Part shown: positions 24,595 through 36,659 of the stretch, piece after piece
How the letters are laid out: every line of letters starts with the position of its first letter
Numbering within the stretch: position 1 is the stretch's first letter
NCBI GenBank assembly: GCA_022376925.1
Contig: JAIOJX010000004.1
Span: 129,745,123-129,809,122 of the forward strand
From: Tragulus kanchil
Lineage: Eukaryota > Chordata > Mammalia > Artiodactyla > Tragulidae
Direction of reading: 5' to 3'
DNA length: 64,000 bases
The notes under the pieces: model-generated
The model's input: only the letters and a program-made list of their open reading frames with translations
The model's database searches: none
Told to the model about the DNA's origin: nothing
Program-made: the position numbers and the translations under genes

Positions 24595-24790
24595 GTTGGA
24601 CACACTTATATCAATGTGATTGACATTGAGGCTGATGATCTCCAGGAGCTGCCTGTCAAGGTAGAGCCTTCAGATGATGATATTATCAAACAGCCCAGCG
24701 ATCGTCCAGAAGTCCTGTCTTCTGCAGAATTACATTGCATGGCAGCTTCAGTTACTAATGCGGTTCCCCTGCACAGCCTTAAGAGTCAAG
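24595..24790 (+). CDS. CPLANE1: CPLANE1 exon, 196 nt, acidic with VKVEP motif
   Basis: The acceptor is ttttggctcag and the donor gtcaag|gtaata; phase 0 in, phase 1 out. It encodes VGHTYINVIDIEADDLQELP then VKVEPSDDDIIKQPSDRPEV, ending NAVPLHSLKSQ. VKVEP followed by SDDD is a consensus-like sumoylation site with a downstream acidic patch (inference). The exon occurs three times in the window because two duplications stack here. Confidence 0.85.
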
Positions 24791-25249
24791 GTAATAATGT
24801 TTCCTACTTTTAAAATAGATTTAAAACATTTGAAAACTTTAATATAGCATTGTTGGCCCTACTTTTTTTAATTTTTACTTTACTTTTTATAGAGTTTGGT
24901 TGTTTACAGTGGAAAAGGAAGCCACAGCATTTTCTTGGTATAACTTAGATATTTCATTATTCATATGAATCATTCATATGAGAAAAGCGGTATGCCGTCT
25001 GAATTAAATTATGAATTACTTTAGATTAAATATATAGATTAAATCTCGCCATTAGAATAGAATTTAATTTATACGTATGAAGATTAAATACGGCCTTGCC
25101 ATTAGTATAGAAATTGTTTATTTAAACATATGAAACTTCTACTTAGATTTGCAAAAATATCTTTAAGGCTGTTTGTTGTTAATTTGTTCTTACAAAGTTA
25201 ATGAGGTAGAGCTATTTGCAGGATGTTTTTTTATTATCTTGATTCTTAG

Positions 25250-25359
25250 AACATGAATCTTCGAATCTTCCTCAACTCTTGCCTCCAGATGTGTATCTAA
25301 ATCTCAGACTTCCCACTGAAATATCTGAGAAGCCTCCGTCACCTTCAGCATCTGATACG
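25250..25359 (+). pseudogene. Duplicate of exon 24151-24260
   Basis: An identical copy with the same splice sites, offset 1,099 nt, inside a direct duplication that also copies the next exon. Treated as an assembly duplicate. Confidence 0.85.
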
Positions 25360-25693
25360 GTACTAAATTTTGAAGTTTTAATGATACCTTTGTGCTCAAA
25401 TTTATTATGGTCATCTGCATTATTCAGTTGTACAGATGAAATGAAGCCAAAATGTCTCACTTACGTAGATTTGTTGGAAAGGTCAGAAATTAGTTTAAGA
25501 TTTAAATATTATCCCCCCCTCCCCAAATATTGTAAACTGAGACCATAACGCATACTTTTGCAATTTTCCTGAAGTGAGGCTCATATAAGCTCTTATTGCC
25601 TTGATAATTAAACCTTTTTTGGATAAGGGTAGGGTGGAGTGGCTATTGAAATAAAAAGACTGTGTCCCTCTTTGATTTTATGTTTTGGCTCAG

Positions 25694-25889
25694 GTTGGAC
25701 ACACTTATATCAATGTGATTGACATTGAGGCTGATGATCTCCAGGAGCTGCCTGTCAAGGTAGAGCCTTCAGATGATGATATTATCAAACAGCCCAGCGA
25801 TCGTCCAGAAGTCCTGTCTTCTGCAGAATTACATTGCATGGCAGCTTCAGTTACTAATGCGGTTCCCCTGCACAGCCTTAAGAGTCAAG
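25694..25889 (+). pseudogene. Second copy of exon 24595-24790
   Basis: An identical exon copy, offset 1,099 nt. It is simultaneously the second copy of one duplication and the first copy of the next, so either this or the first copy may be the one joined to the exon at 26277. Confidence 0.85.
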
Positions 25890-25983
25890 GTAATAATGTT
25901 TCCTACTTTTAAAATAGATTTAAAACATTTCGAAAACTTTAATATAGCATTGTTGGCCCTACTTTTTTTTTTTAATATTTATT

Positions 25984-26115
25984 TGACTTTTTACTTTTTT
26001 ATAGAGTTTGGTTGTTTACAGATATGTATGATCCCAGATTAGTCGTATGTATATCCCTCCCCCCATCCCACGCCTCCAGGCCATCACACAGCGCCCCTGC
26101 AGGATCCCCTTGTCT
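25984..26115 (-). mobile_element. Antisense L1 3'-UTR fragment
   Basis: The run tatagagtttggttgtttac, gatatgtatgatcccagatt and ccccatcccac resembles the segment preceding the L1 ORF2 end at 38930. It is a 5'-truncated insertion of the 3' UTR only. Duplicate at 27095-27226. Confidence 0.6.
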
Positions 26116-26276
26116 CACAGAGCAGTTGTTGCCCTACTCTTGCCTCGTAGCTCTCCTCCTCCAAACCCACTCTAGTTTTAGATGTTTATATTCACATTTA
26201 GAAATGTTCTATTAACCTTTTCAGTATCTTATTTGTAAGTCTGGAATCAATCTTTGTATGCCTTTCATATTCTCAG

Positions 26277-26429
26277 TAGGATCACCCAGTTCTGCTACGG
26301 ATTTATTTTTTCAACCTGCGAAAGTGTCTCCGTCCTGTCTGGGTGGAAGCCGCTGGCGGGCAGGCAGTGCACAAGTGAGAGAGGCTGGCCTCGCCTCACC
26401 TCTGCCGGTGGACATATGGCAGGCCAAAG
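26277..26429 (+). CDS. CPLANE1: CPLANE1 exon, 153 nt, phase 1-1
   Basis: The acceptor is tcatattctcag and the donor ccaaag|gtgagt. It encodes VGSPSSATDLFFQPAKVSPS then CLGGSRWRAGSAQVREAGLA and ends LPVDIWQAK. Phase 1 on both sides agrees with its neighbours. A duplicate lies at 27388-27540. Confidence 0.8.
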
Positions 26430-26804
26430 GTGAGTGTCCCGCACTGGGACTGAAATAATGATGCTTACTTACCTTTGTTTAATCATTCACATTTTTCAGA
26501 GTTTTTTGTTGCATAATTTGATCTTTATAAAACTTCTGTGGAGTCAGGTAGGACAGGCATCATAATTGTCGTCTGACCAGCTCTTCATTCACTGAGCACC
26601 GAGGTAAGGGCAACATGTAGGGACCAAAGAAAAGAGTCACACCAGGCTCTCTGCTGGTGGGCTCATGTATTTGGGAAGGGAAGGCAGGGAAGTAAAAGAT
26701 GACTGTGGTACAGTGTGGTACGTGCCTACAAAATGTGGTAATTTTGGGGGGGGGCTATTGAAATAAAAGACTGTGTCCCTCTTTGATTTTATGTTTTGGC
26801 TCAG

Positions 26805-27000
26805 GTTGGACACACTTATATCAATGTGATTGACATTGAGGCTGATGATCTCCAGGAGCTGCCTGTCAAGGTAGAGCCTTCAGATGATGATATTATCAAA
26901 CAGCCCAGCGATCGTCCAGAAGTCCTGTCTTCTGCAGAATTACATTGCATGGCAGCTTCAGTTACTAATGCGGTTCCCCTGCACAGCCTTAAGAGTCAAG
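26805..27000 (+). pseudogene. Third copy of exon 24595-24790
   Basis: A third identical copy, 1,111 nt after the second, sitting after the exon at 26277 and therefore out of order with respect to the protein. Out-of-order repetition is what unmerged contig overlaps produce. Confidence 0.85.
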
Positions 27001-27387
27001 GTAATAATGTTTCCTACTTTTAAAATAGATTTAAAACATTTCGAAAACTTTAATATAGCATTGTTGGCCCTACTTTTTTTTTTTAATATTTATTTGACTT
27101 TTTACTTTTTTATAGAGTTTGGTTGTTTACAGATATGTATGATCCCAGATTAGTCGTATGTATATCCCTCCCCCCATCCCACGCCTCCAGGCCATCACAC
27201 AGCGCCCCTGCAGGATCCCCTTGTCTCACAGAGCAGTTGTTGCCCTACTCTTGCCTCGTAGCTCTCCTCCTCCAAACCCACTCTAGTTTTAGATGTTTAT
27301 ATTCACATTTAGAAATGTTCTATTAACCTTTTCAGTATCTTATTTGTAAGTCTGGAATCAATCTTTGTATGCCTTTCATATTCTCAG

Positions 27388-27540
27388 TAGGATCACCCAG
27401 TTCTGCTACGGATTTATTTTTTCAACCTGCGAAAGTGTCTCCGTCCTGTCTGGGTGGAAGCCGCTGGCGGGCAGGCAGTGCACAAGTGAGAGAGGCTGGC
27501 CTCGCCTCACCTCTGCCGGTGGACATATGGCAGGCCAAAG
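27388..27540 (+). pseudogene. Duplicate of exon 26277-26429
   Basis: An identical copy, offset 1,111 nt, within the second half of a direct duplication. It would keep frame if included, being 51 codons and symmetrical, but it arrives together with an out-of-order copy of the preceding exon. Confidence 0.85.
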
Positions 27541-28286
27541 GTGAGTGTCCCGCACTGGGACTGAAATAATGATGCTTACTTACCTTTGTTTAATCATTCA
27601 CATTTTTCAGAGTTTTTTGTTGCATAATTTGATCTTTATAAAACTTCTGTGGAGTCAGGTAGGACAGGCATCATAATTGTCGTCTGACCAGCTCTTCATT
27701 CACTGAGCACCGAGGTAAGGGCAACATGTAGGGACCAAAGAAAAGAGTCACACCAGGCTCTCTGCTGGTGGGCTCATGTATTTGGGAAGGGAAGGCAGGG
27801 AAGTAAAAGATGACTATGGTACAGTGTGGTACGTGCCCTCACAGTGATAAGGATGAGCTCGCTAGAGACTAAGGTATCTAATCCTTCTCTGGAGAGGACT
27901 GGGGCTATGTAGGGGAAAGACACCTCAGTGGAATCTTGAAAGTAGGATTGAACATACACATTGGGGAGAACAGATGATAGGCTATCTCAGAGGTTTGATT
28001 AGAGCTTGCTGAGTTTGAGAAAATTAGAGCTCAGTGTGCTTGGTGCTTCTGTGTTTTAAAGAAACAGCAAGAGAGGAACTGGATAGGTAGGCCTAGCAAA
28101 GGCAATGCCGTTGTCTCTCATTCCAAGACATTTGAACTTTTAAGGTGGAGGCATTAGAGAAATGCTGAAGGATTTCGGGTGGAAAAGGAGCTATATCAGA
28201 CTTGGGTTTTAAAAAATCTCTGTAGGGCCTGTGTAGAGGTGGGGCTGGAGAAGACTGAAGTATGTAGAGATAAGGATACTGTTTGG
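27541..28286 (+). other. Intron with ancient mammalian repeat remnants
   Basis: Phrases such as ggaatcttgaaagtaggatt and ctctgtagggcctgtgtaga resemble parts of a very old dispersed mammalian repeat that also seems present at 33057-34640. I cannot name the family with certainty. Confidence 0.35.
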
Positions 28287-28490
28287 TGCTTCCCTGGTGG
28301 CTCAGATTCAATGCATTCACCTGCAGTGCAGGAGACCTGGGTTCAATTCCCAGGTTGGGAAGATCCCCCAGAGAAGGAAATGGCAACTCACTCCAGTATT
28401 CTTGCCTGGAGAATTCCAAGAACTGAAAGGGCTACAGTCCATGGGGCTGAAAAGAGTCAGACATGACTTAGCGACTGAACAGCAGCAACA
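28287..28490 (+). mobile_element. Bov-tA SINE
   Basis: Near full length: gtgcttccctggtggctcag, ggagacctgggttcaattcc, ctccagtattcttgcctgga, gacatgacttagcgactgaa. Only its 3' half is carried into the duplicate (29554-29655), because the joint falls inside it. Confidence 0.88.
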
Positions 28491-29213
28491 GAGTAAGATG
28501 TACAGGACACAGATGGATTTAAGGACTGGAGGTCAGAAAGAGTGCCATTTGGATGCGAGCGTCAGCAGTGCACCTGAGACCTCACCTGAGAGAGAGGGAG
28601 TGGACTGAGAAGAGACATGATATGAGGCTGATATCCTGGAAATAATGAAGGGTGAAAAGAGTGGGCGGCAGAAAAAAAAAAAAAAGATGACGACTGAGGA
28701 GGGAGAGGCAGATAGGGAGGAGAAGACCCAGAGCCCAGAAGAAGGGTTTCAAATTTGGGACAAGAATCATTTGAGTTTCGAGTAGAGCGAGTCACTGACT
28801 GTGGCACCTGCTGGCTTGAGAGGTTTAATGTTTGCCTGAGCTCCCACGTGGAGGCAGTCACGGCCTGCCCCGGACCTAGCTGTCACTGTGTGCTGTTGTT
28901 GGTTTTCAGATAGAGTTTAAAAGTCATAAAAAGAGTAAGGTTGCTTTTGATGAAGTGTATTTTTATAGTGGAAGATAAAAGTAACATTCACATTGTCTTG
29001 TATATGGAGCTTTGTGGTAACGGTTTCACTTACGTATTCTTACCTCACAATGTCATAAGTCGAGAACCCGAAATAGTATTTCTAAGTATATTTAATTGAA
29101 ACTGATTTGGAAGGAACTGTTGTGTTGGCTGAAAATACAGTCTTCAAGAAATTATATCAGCATATAAATTCTTAATTGTAGTCAATTTTGTTATTACTTT
29201 TATTAATATTTAG

Positions 29214-29467
29214 ATACTCCAAAGCCAGATTTTCAATTCAAGGAATCGAGCTCAAAGTCAGATGCTACGGAAGATTATCTGCGGTGGAAACTGCTGCAGG
29301 ATGTGCCCGCCGCTCCTCCCGCACCGAGCCCTGCAGCCCGCCGCCTGGAGCGTCTCACCGCAGAGCTTCAGAAGATCGATGAGCAGCTGTTAGCCATACA
29401 GAGCATGGCTGACCGCATAGAGCGGAATTACCCCAGACACATAATGCTAGACCAAACTCATGTTAAG
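29214..29467 (+). CDS. CPLANE1: CPLANE1 exon, 254 nt, predicted coiled coil
   Basis: The acceptor is attaatatttag and the donor gttaag|gtaggc; phase 1 in, phase 0 out. The first half encodes DTPKPDFQFKESSSKSDATE, then DYLRWKLLQDVP and an Ala/Pro spacer. The second half, RRLERLTAELQKIDEQLLAI QSMADRIERNY, has heptad-like Leu/Ile spacing, a likely short coiled coil for protein contact (inference). The middle is GC-rich relative to other exons. Duplicated at 30379-30632. Confidence 0.87.
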
Positions 29468-30378
29468 GTAGGCTGTCTTCAGTATTTTTTGTTGGTTACC
29501 TACTTACTATATTTGTAGTGTGCTATAAAGACTCTTGCCAGAAAGAATGGCATCACTCCAGTATTCTTGCCTGGAGAATTCCAAGAACTGAAAGGGCTAC
29601 AGTCCATGGGGCTGAAAAGAGTCAGACATGACTTAGCGACTGAACAGCAGCAACAGAGTAAGATGTACAGGACACAGATGGATTTAAGGACTGGAGGTCA
29701 GAAAGAGTGCCATTTGGATGCGAGCGTCAGCAGTGCACCTGAGACCTCACCTGAGAGAGAGGGAGTGGACTGAGAAGAGACATGATATGAGGCTGATATC
29801 CTGGAAATAATGAAGGGTGAAAAGAGTGGGCGGCAGAAAAAAAAAAAAAAGATGACGACTGAGGAGGGAGAGGCAGATAGGGAGGAGAAGACCCAGAGCC
29901 CAGAAGAAGGGTTTCAAATTTGGGACAAGAATCATTTGAGTTTCGAGTAGAGCGAGTCACTGACTGTGGCACCTGCTGGCTTGAGAGGTTTAATGTTTGC
30001 CTGAGCTCCCACGTGGAGGCAGTCACGGCCTGCCCCGGACCTAGCTGTCACTGTGTGCTGTTGTTGGTTTTCAGATAGAGTTTAAAAGTCATAAAAAGAG
30101 TAAGGTTGCTTTTGATGAAGTGTATTTTTATAGTGGAAGATAAAAGTAACATTCACATTGTCTTGTATATGGAGCTTTGTGGTAACGGTTTCACTTACGT
30201 ATTCTTACCTCACAATGTCATAAGTCGAGAACCCGAAATAGTATTTCTAAGTATATTTAATTGAAACTGATTTGGAAGGAACTGTTGTGTTGGCTGAAAA
30301 TACAGTCTTCAAGAAATTATATCAGCATATAAATTCTTAATTGTAGTCAATTTTGTTATTACTTTTATTAATATTTAG

Positions 30379-30632
30379 ATACTCCAAAGCCAGATTTTCA
30401 ATTCAAGGAATCGAGCTCAAAGTCAGATGCTACGGAAGATTATCTGCGGTGGAAACTGCTGCAGGATGTGCCCGCCGCTCCTCCCGCACCGAGCCCTGCA
30501 GCCCGCCGCCTGGAGCGTCTCACCGCAGAGCTTCAGAAGATCGATGAGCAGCTGTTAGCCATACAGAGCATGGCTGACCGCATAGAGCGGAATTACCCCA
30601 GACACATAATGCTAGACCAAACTCATGTTAAG
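30379..30632 (+). pseudogene. Duplicate of exon 29214-29467
   Basis: An identical 254-nt copy with intact splice sites, 1,165 nt downstream. Including both would shift frame (254 is not a multiple of three). Confidence 0.85.
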
Positions 30633-30694
30633 GTAGGCTGTCTTCAGTATTTTTTGTTGGTTACCTACTTACTATATTTGTAGTGTGCTATAAT

Positions 30695-33056
30695 TTTAGA
30701 CTCTTGGTTTTGCACAATAATGGAAGATTTGGCTTCAAAAACTAAAGTTTCTCACCCTCAGCATGGTCGACCTTTGGGCCAGGTCATAATTCTCTGTTGT
30801 ATCTGTGCTGTGCATTGTAGGATTTTAGCAGCATTTCTAGCCTTGACCCACTAGCTTGTCAGGAGCATTCCCCTAGCTCTGATCATCAAAAATGTCTCCA
30901 GGTATCGCCATATGTATCCTGGGGAATACAAGATCCCTTCCAGTGGAGAACCACTTAAGTATTACATTAAGCTTTTAAGAGGTGAACTCTTATTTCTTAC
31001 CAGGAAAATAAATACATGAATTACAAAGCCAAAATGTGGTTTTAGATAAACCCAGCTTCCAACTGAGTATCATTTTCTTCACTAAGATTTTTATAAGTTG
31101 ACATCATTGTCCTTGTATTTTGAGTTCTCAATTTCTTTGAAATATTTTATACAGTGGTATTAGTAGTCCTTAAAAGTTTTGTGTCTTTAAAAAATATTCA
31201 TCATAGAGATTATTGTTTATGTGCATTGGTATATCATGGTAGTCAGAGGAATAGGAAAAAAATCTCAAACAACTATTTTGCTCAATCATCGCGTCTTTTA
31301 AAAAGTTTATATAAAATAGAGATTAATGAATAAATGGTAAAAATATTTTGGACATATTAAAGCCCTATATTATGAAATGCAAATTGGTTTTCAGAAAAAG
31401 AATTCCATCAGTGACATACCTAATAAATGTTCCAGGTTGCTAAGATGTCAATATATTAAAAAACATATTTAAATATATTTATAAATATAAATATACTTAT
31501 TATATTAATATATAATATGAATTAAATAGTAAATAATATGAATAAATAATATATATTTAGTTATATATATTAAATATTTATTAAGTTTATAGCATTTCTT
31601 TAATCCAAACGTTTAACAATTATTAAAAAGTTAAGTTAAAAATATGTGAAACTACATTGAAAATATTTTAATATATGAAGTAGGACTGTTTAATTTTTAT
31701 TGGAGTATAGTTGATTTACAACGTTGTGTTAGCTTTAGGATTACTATTAAGTAATGACATTATGGTATTTAGTTGGTTCTTTTTTTAATCCAGCTTTAGA
31801 TTTATTACATCCAAATTAATGTTGAGTGTCAAAGTTGTCCTTGGAAGTCCATACTCCAAGGAATCACTTTCAAAATTTCAAAACTCTTCTAGTTTATTAG
31901 GCATGTGTAAAGCAAGATACATTTCTCACACCTCCATCTAGCCTTGATCCTGGCCTGATCATCAAAATGTCTCCAGGTATCGCCATATGTATCCTGGAAT
32001 ACAAGATCCTTCCAGTGGAGAACCACTTAAGTATTACATTAAGCTTTTAAGAGGTGAACTCTTATTTCTTACCAGGAAAATAAATACATGAATTACAAAG
32101 CCAAAATGTGGTTTTAGATAAACCCAGCTTCCAACTGAGTATCATTTTCTTCACTAAGATTTTTATAAGTTGACATCATTGTCCTTGTATTTTGAGTTCT
32201 CAATTTCTTTGAAATATTTTATACAGTGGTATTAGTAGTCCTTAAAAGTTTTGTGTCTTTAAAAAATATTCATCATAGAGATTATTGTTTATGTGCATTG
32301 GTATATCATGGTAGTCAGAGGAATAGGAAAAAAATCTCAAACAACTATTTTGCTCAATCATCGCGTCTTTTAAAAAGTTTATATAAAATAGAGATTAATG
32401 AATAAATGGTAAAAATATTTTGGACATATTAAAGCCCTATATTATGAAATGCAAATTGGTTTTCAGAAAAAGAATTCCATCAGTGACATACCTAATAAAT
32501 GTTCCAGGTTGCTAAGATGTCAATATATTAAAAAACATATTTAAATATATTTATAAATATAAATATACTTATTATATTAATATATAATATGAATTAAATA
32601 GTAAATAATATGAATAAATAATATATATTTAGTTATATATATTAAATATTTATTAAGTTTATAGCATTTCTTTAATCCAAACGTTTAACAATTATTAAAA
32701 AGTTAAGTTAAAAATATGTGAAACTACATTGAAAATATTTTAATATATGAAGTAGGACTGTTTAATTTTTATTGGAGTATAGTTGATTTACAACGTTGTG
32801 TTAGCTTTAGGATTACTATTAAGTAATGACATTATGGTATTTAGTTGGTTCTTTTTTTAATCCAGCTTTAGATTTATTACATCCAAATTAATGTTGAGTG
32901 TCAAAGTTGTCCTTGGAAGTCCATACTCCAAGGAATCACTTTCAAAATTTCAAAACTCTTCTAGTTTATTAGGCATGTGTAAAGCAAGATACATTTCTCA
33001 CACCTCCATCTAGCCTTGATCCTGGCCTGTTCACTCTCACTAAATCTCATGAATCA
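30695..33056 (+). other. AT-rich intron tract
   Basis: Exon-free intron with a strongly AT-rich stretch at 31440-31700 (tandem-like tata/aata words), repeated at 32515-32775 by duplication 13. A short piece resembling an artiodactyl L1 3' UTR (attggagtatagttgattta) lies at 31695. No gene seen. Confidence 0.5.
30881..33028. repeat. Direct duplication 13 (30881-31956 / 31957-33028)
   Basis: Copies of 1.07 kb, offset about 1,072-1,076, AT-rich with no exon. Copy one has extra bases close to its left end (ctggggaat, gatccctt). Confidence 0.93.
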
Positions 33057-33517
33057 TCCGTTCCTTTAACAAACATTTATCAAGCTTCCACCCCAGGCTA
33101 AGTGTTACGTTCTGGGAACAGGAAAGTAGACACGCACAGTCCCTGCCCTCAAGCGCAGAGGCTAATAAAGGAAGGTAGACGTGTGCACTAGAAGTACTGT
33201 GCGCAGGGTACTGTGGGGCCCGCAGAGAGGCTGCGTAGCCAGGACTCTTGACTGGTCATGAATTGACACTCACCAGTTTGATGAGCCAGGGCTGATGAAA
33301 TCATTGTGAGCAAAGCAGAATGGCATCATTGCTGGTGAACTGTTAATATTAGCGGAAGGTTGCTGCTGATGGACTCAGCATCTGGCAACACTAAGACATC
33401 TGGCAGGAGAGTGGGGGGGGGGGGGGGGGACAGGAAAGGATGGAAAGTACCGTGTGCCATGCCGAGAGAGTAGGATTTCATTCTATAAACAGGCAATAGG
33501 GAGCCACTGAATAATTT
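33057..33517. repeat. Ancient dispersed repeat remnant and poly-G run
   Basis: aacaaacatttatcaagctt followed by cagtccctgccctcaagc has the look of a common ancient mammalian repeat whose name I cannot give with confidence. A run of 17 G at 33413-33429 lies inside. Confidence 0.4.
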
Positions 33518-33783
33518 TTTTTTTTGGCCACTTCTATTGGTTTTTCATCTATCTATTTTCATCCACCTTTTGTTCTTTGGCCTGTGTGGGCCTCCCATCG
33601 CAGTGGCTCTGTCTCTGCAGAGCACCAGCTCTGGGCGCATGCGCTCCAGAGCTCCGGCTCGGTAGTTGGACATATCGGTCCAGCCGCTCCGCGGCACGTG
33701 GGATCTTCCCAGGCCAGGGATCGAACCAGCGCCCCTTGCACTGCAAGGCGGTATCCTTACCCACTGGACCACCAGGGAAGCCC
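33518..33783 (-). mobile_element. GC-rich long SINE, copy 3
   Basis: Antisense, lacking most of the G-rich block. Flanked by near-identical ccactgaataatttt (left) and ccactgaagaatttt (right), which I take as its target duplication. Confidence 0.82.
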
Positions 33784-34861
33784 CCACTGAAGAATTTTAA
33801 GTAGTGAAATGATACAATCACTCTGGTAGCCATCCGGTGAACAGAGCAGAGAGAAGACTAGGAATGGGAAGATCTACTGAGTCATGGTAGTTCTAAACTG
33901 ACTGTTTATTAAAAGCATCTTGGCAACTTGTCAGAAATGTAGCCTCATGGGCCCCATTCCTATGAGATTCTGAGATTTTAGGACAGTCTGGGTTTAGAGC
34001 CCAGGAATCTTATCAACAAGTTTCATAAATAATTCTTTGAGGTTTTGCTTTTTGTTGTTGTTGTTGACCGTGCCATGAGGCATGAGGGAGCTTATTTAGT
34101 TCCCTGACCAGGTATTGAACCTTTGCTGAGTGCAGTGAAAGCACAGAGTTTTAACCACTGGACCACCAAGGGAGTCCCCTCGTAAATGATTCTTAATCAT
34201 TTAGCTCTATATCAGGCCTGTTGATTGGTGTTTGGGATCCAGTGAATACTACCCAGGCAGGAAATAATAGAACTTGAGCACAGTGGGAGGGAGGAAGGAT
34301 GTGGCAGAATTCAGACGCTGATCAGCTGTGGGAAGGTGAAGAATAATGCCTAGGTTCACGGAGGTGTCCAGATTCCCAGCCTGGGTGAATGGTGGAGTTG
34401 TTTTCCAAAGCAGGGGAGAGGAGGAGTGTGTGTCTGGAGGGGAGTGAGACCCAGGGGTTTCAGTGAGGGGCCTCTGAAGTTGGAGGTGCTCTGAGGTTAG
34501 TAGGCATTTGGATATACACTTCTGGCATTCAGGAGTGAGATACCAGATGATGGTATAGATTTTTGAGTCATCGGTTAGGAGAAAGTTCAGATTATACAGT
34601 GAGGGCACTCACCCAGAGAGAGTACATATTGATAAGGAAAAAGTGGGTTAAGATCAGAGTTCTCTGGGCACACTCACTTTTAAGGATGAGGATTCAGCAA
34701 CAAAGCTTAAGAAGGAACAGTTTGAGGGAGGAAGAGACGCAGGAGAAAGCAAGCCAGAGGAAGAATTTCACGAAGAATTTCCACAAATCTGGGTCTATTA
34801 GATAAAAGGGCAGCTGTGTCCATCAACATCACTTGGGTTGTTTTTCCACAGTATCTCTTTT
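33784..34861. other. Intron: ancient repeat continuation and CHR-1 SINE
   Basis: 34045-34181 is a degraded antisense CHR-1-type SINE (ends ccactggaccaccaagggag). The remainder (tgatacaatcactctggtag; ttttgagtcatcggttagg) resembles the continuing ancient repeat of 33057. No exon seen. Confidence 0.45.
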
Positions 34862-35090
34862 TTTTTTTAATTAACAGAATTTTGTTGTTCATAGACATGT
34901 ATGTTCCCAGATAAGTCATATGCATATCCCTGGCCCCCTCCCTGCTCCACCTGCTTCCTGGTCCCTCCCATCTGACCCCTTGAGGCCATCGCACCGCGCG
35001 CCTGCCACATTCCCTATTCCCACAGCACAATGACAGTAGCTATCTTTTTCACATATGATAGTATAGCCATACTGATGGGGGTGGGGTGGA
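34862..35090 (-). mobile_element. Antisense L1 3'-UTR fragment
   Basis: Starts with a T run, then cagaattttgttgttcatag and catgtatgttcccagataag, closely similar to 38940-39000. It ends before any ORF2 sequence. Confidence 0.65.
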
Positions 35091-35634
35091 GAGAGGCAGG
35101 GGAGGTGGCTTCCCAAAGAGGAGGGCATAGGTCACACCTTTCCAAACTGAAAGGTAAGAATTATGTCTTTTGCTTGGTGTATGGCAGGCATTTGATAAAT
35201 GTTTATTTGACAGCTTTCTTTGTGCTCTTATTTTTAGATTCAGACAGAAATAAAATCACATTCAAAATAATTGCAGCACAGGCTTGGAAAACAATTTCAA
35301 AAAAAGAGTTCTAAAATGAGTTGATCAAGCTCAGTCAGTCTTCCAAGGTGACTACTTTGAAGGAAACAGAACTGATTTAAATGACGGGCTTGGCACACTG
35401 GTTTCAGATGTTCTCATCCTGTCATGATGCACATGTCAATACAGAGATTTTTGACTTGCCCCTTTAAGAAAAAAGTCTGCAGGCCTATAAGGGGCCTAGG
35501 GACACGACGGACGCAGCAGCCTGGTGCCTTAAATATACAGGCTCAAGTCCATGTTCTGGATTTGAAAGTCACTGTATTCCTCTGGGCCTCATTCCCTCAA
35601 CTTTACAATGAAAGATTTTGTTTTCTTCAGGTGA
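35091..35634 (+). other. Intron, no recognisable features
   Basis: Unique-looking sequence. Open frames here are short, without splice sites that keep phase with the gene. Confidence 0.45.
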
Positions 35635-36655
35635 ATACCCGAGACTGAAATTGCTGGATTGTATAGTGGTTCTATTTTTGGTTTTTTGGGAACCTCCATG
35701 CTGTTTTCCAGAGAGGCTGCACCAGTCTACATTCCTGCCAGTGGTGCACGTGGGTTCGCTTTTCTCCTCATCCTGGTCACCACTTGTCTTTTTGGTCATA
35801 GTCATTCTGCCTGGCATGTGATAGTTCATTATGGTGTTTTTTTCTTAAGATATTTTATTGTTTATTGCCATTGACTATCAGTCTTTAGTTGGGATCTAAA
35901 CAGCCCATATATGTCATACTAGATGCTGTCCTTTAAGTCCAAATGCCCTTTAAAATTTTTTTTTTAATTTATTTTTGGCTATTCTGGGTTTTCACAGGCT
36001 CTTCCCTAGTTGCAAGGAGTAGGGGTTACTCTCTAGTTGGAGTGAGCAGGCTTCTTGTTGCAGTGACTTCTCTTGTTGTGGAACTTGGGCTCTAGGGCAC
36101 ACGGGCTTCAGTAGTTGTGGCACATGGGGCTCCATAGTTGCTGCTCCAAGACTCTAGAGCACAGGCTCAGTAGTTCTGGCTCACGGGCTTAGTTTCTCCG
36201 CAGCATGTGGGATCTTCCTGAATCAGGGAAGATCTGGGAAGTGTCTCTTGCATTGGCAGGCGAGCTCTTGACCACTGAGCTACTAGGGAAGCCCCTCATT
36301 ATGGTTTCGATTTGCATTTCCTAGATGATTGGGGATGTTGGCCCTCTTTTTATAAGCTCATTGGCTATCTGTAGGTTATCTTTTCTGTATTTGGTTGGTG
36401 GTTTTCTTTGCTATGCAAATTTTTTTAGTTTGTTGTAGTCATGGTTTATTTTTGCTGTTGTGCACTTGCCTGAGGAGACAGATCCAAAAATAATATTTCT
36501 GAGACCAGTGTCAGAGAGCATATTGCCTAAATTTTCTTCGCGTTTTATAGTCTTTAATCCATTTTGAGTTTGTTTTTTTATATGGTGTAAGAAAATGGCC
36601 TAGTTTTTTATGTAGCTATCTAGTTTTCCCAACACCATTTGTTGAAAAGACTATC
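35635..36655 (-). mobile_element. Antisense L1 ORF2 remnant, split by a CHR-2 SINE
   Basis: Segments such as gtgaatacccgagactgaaa and gaggctgcaccagtctacat are antisense L1 ORF2 3' sequence, resuming after 36295 (cattatggtttcgatttgca). A full-length antisense CHR-2 SINE occupies 35955-36294. The ORF is degraded and cannot be functional. Confidence 0.7.
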
Positions 36656-36659
36656 TGAA

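Larger units (their letters stand above)
23812..26000. repeat. Direct duplication 10 (23812-24900 / 24911-26000)
   Basis: Copies of about 1.09 kb, offset 1,099, each with exons 24151 and 24595. The left 230 nt also belong to duplication 9, giving three copies. Copy one ends in a compressed version of the L1 tail seen at 25960-26020. Confidence 0.93.
25641..27838. repeat. Direct duplication 11 (25641-26726 / 26753-27838)
   Basis: Copies of 1.09 kb, offset 1,111, each with the 196-nt and 153-nt exons. The joint (26727-26752) includes a G run not found at either parent site. One substitution distinguishes the copies near the right end (gactgtgg/gactatgg). Confidence 0.93.
28389..30694. repeat. 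Direct duplication 12 (28389-29528 / 29554-30694)
   Basis: Copies of 1.14 kb, offset 1,165, each with the 254-nt exon and half a Bov-tA. The joint 29529-29553 mixes shortened versions of 30695-30710 and 28370-28389. Confidence 0.93.

Noticed and set aside
34249..35030. Minus-strand open frames of about 110 codons
   Set aside because: No conserved domain, no splice logic, and they overlap ancient repeat and L1 3'-UTR sequence.
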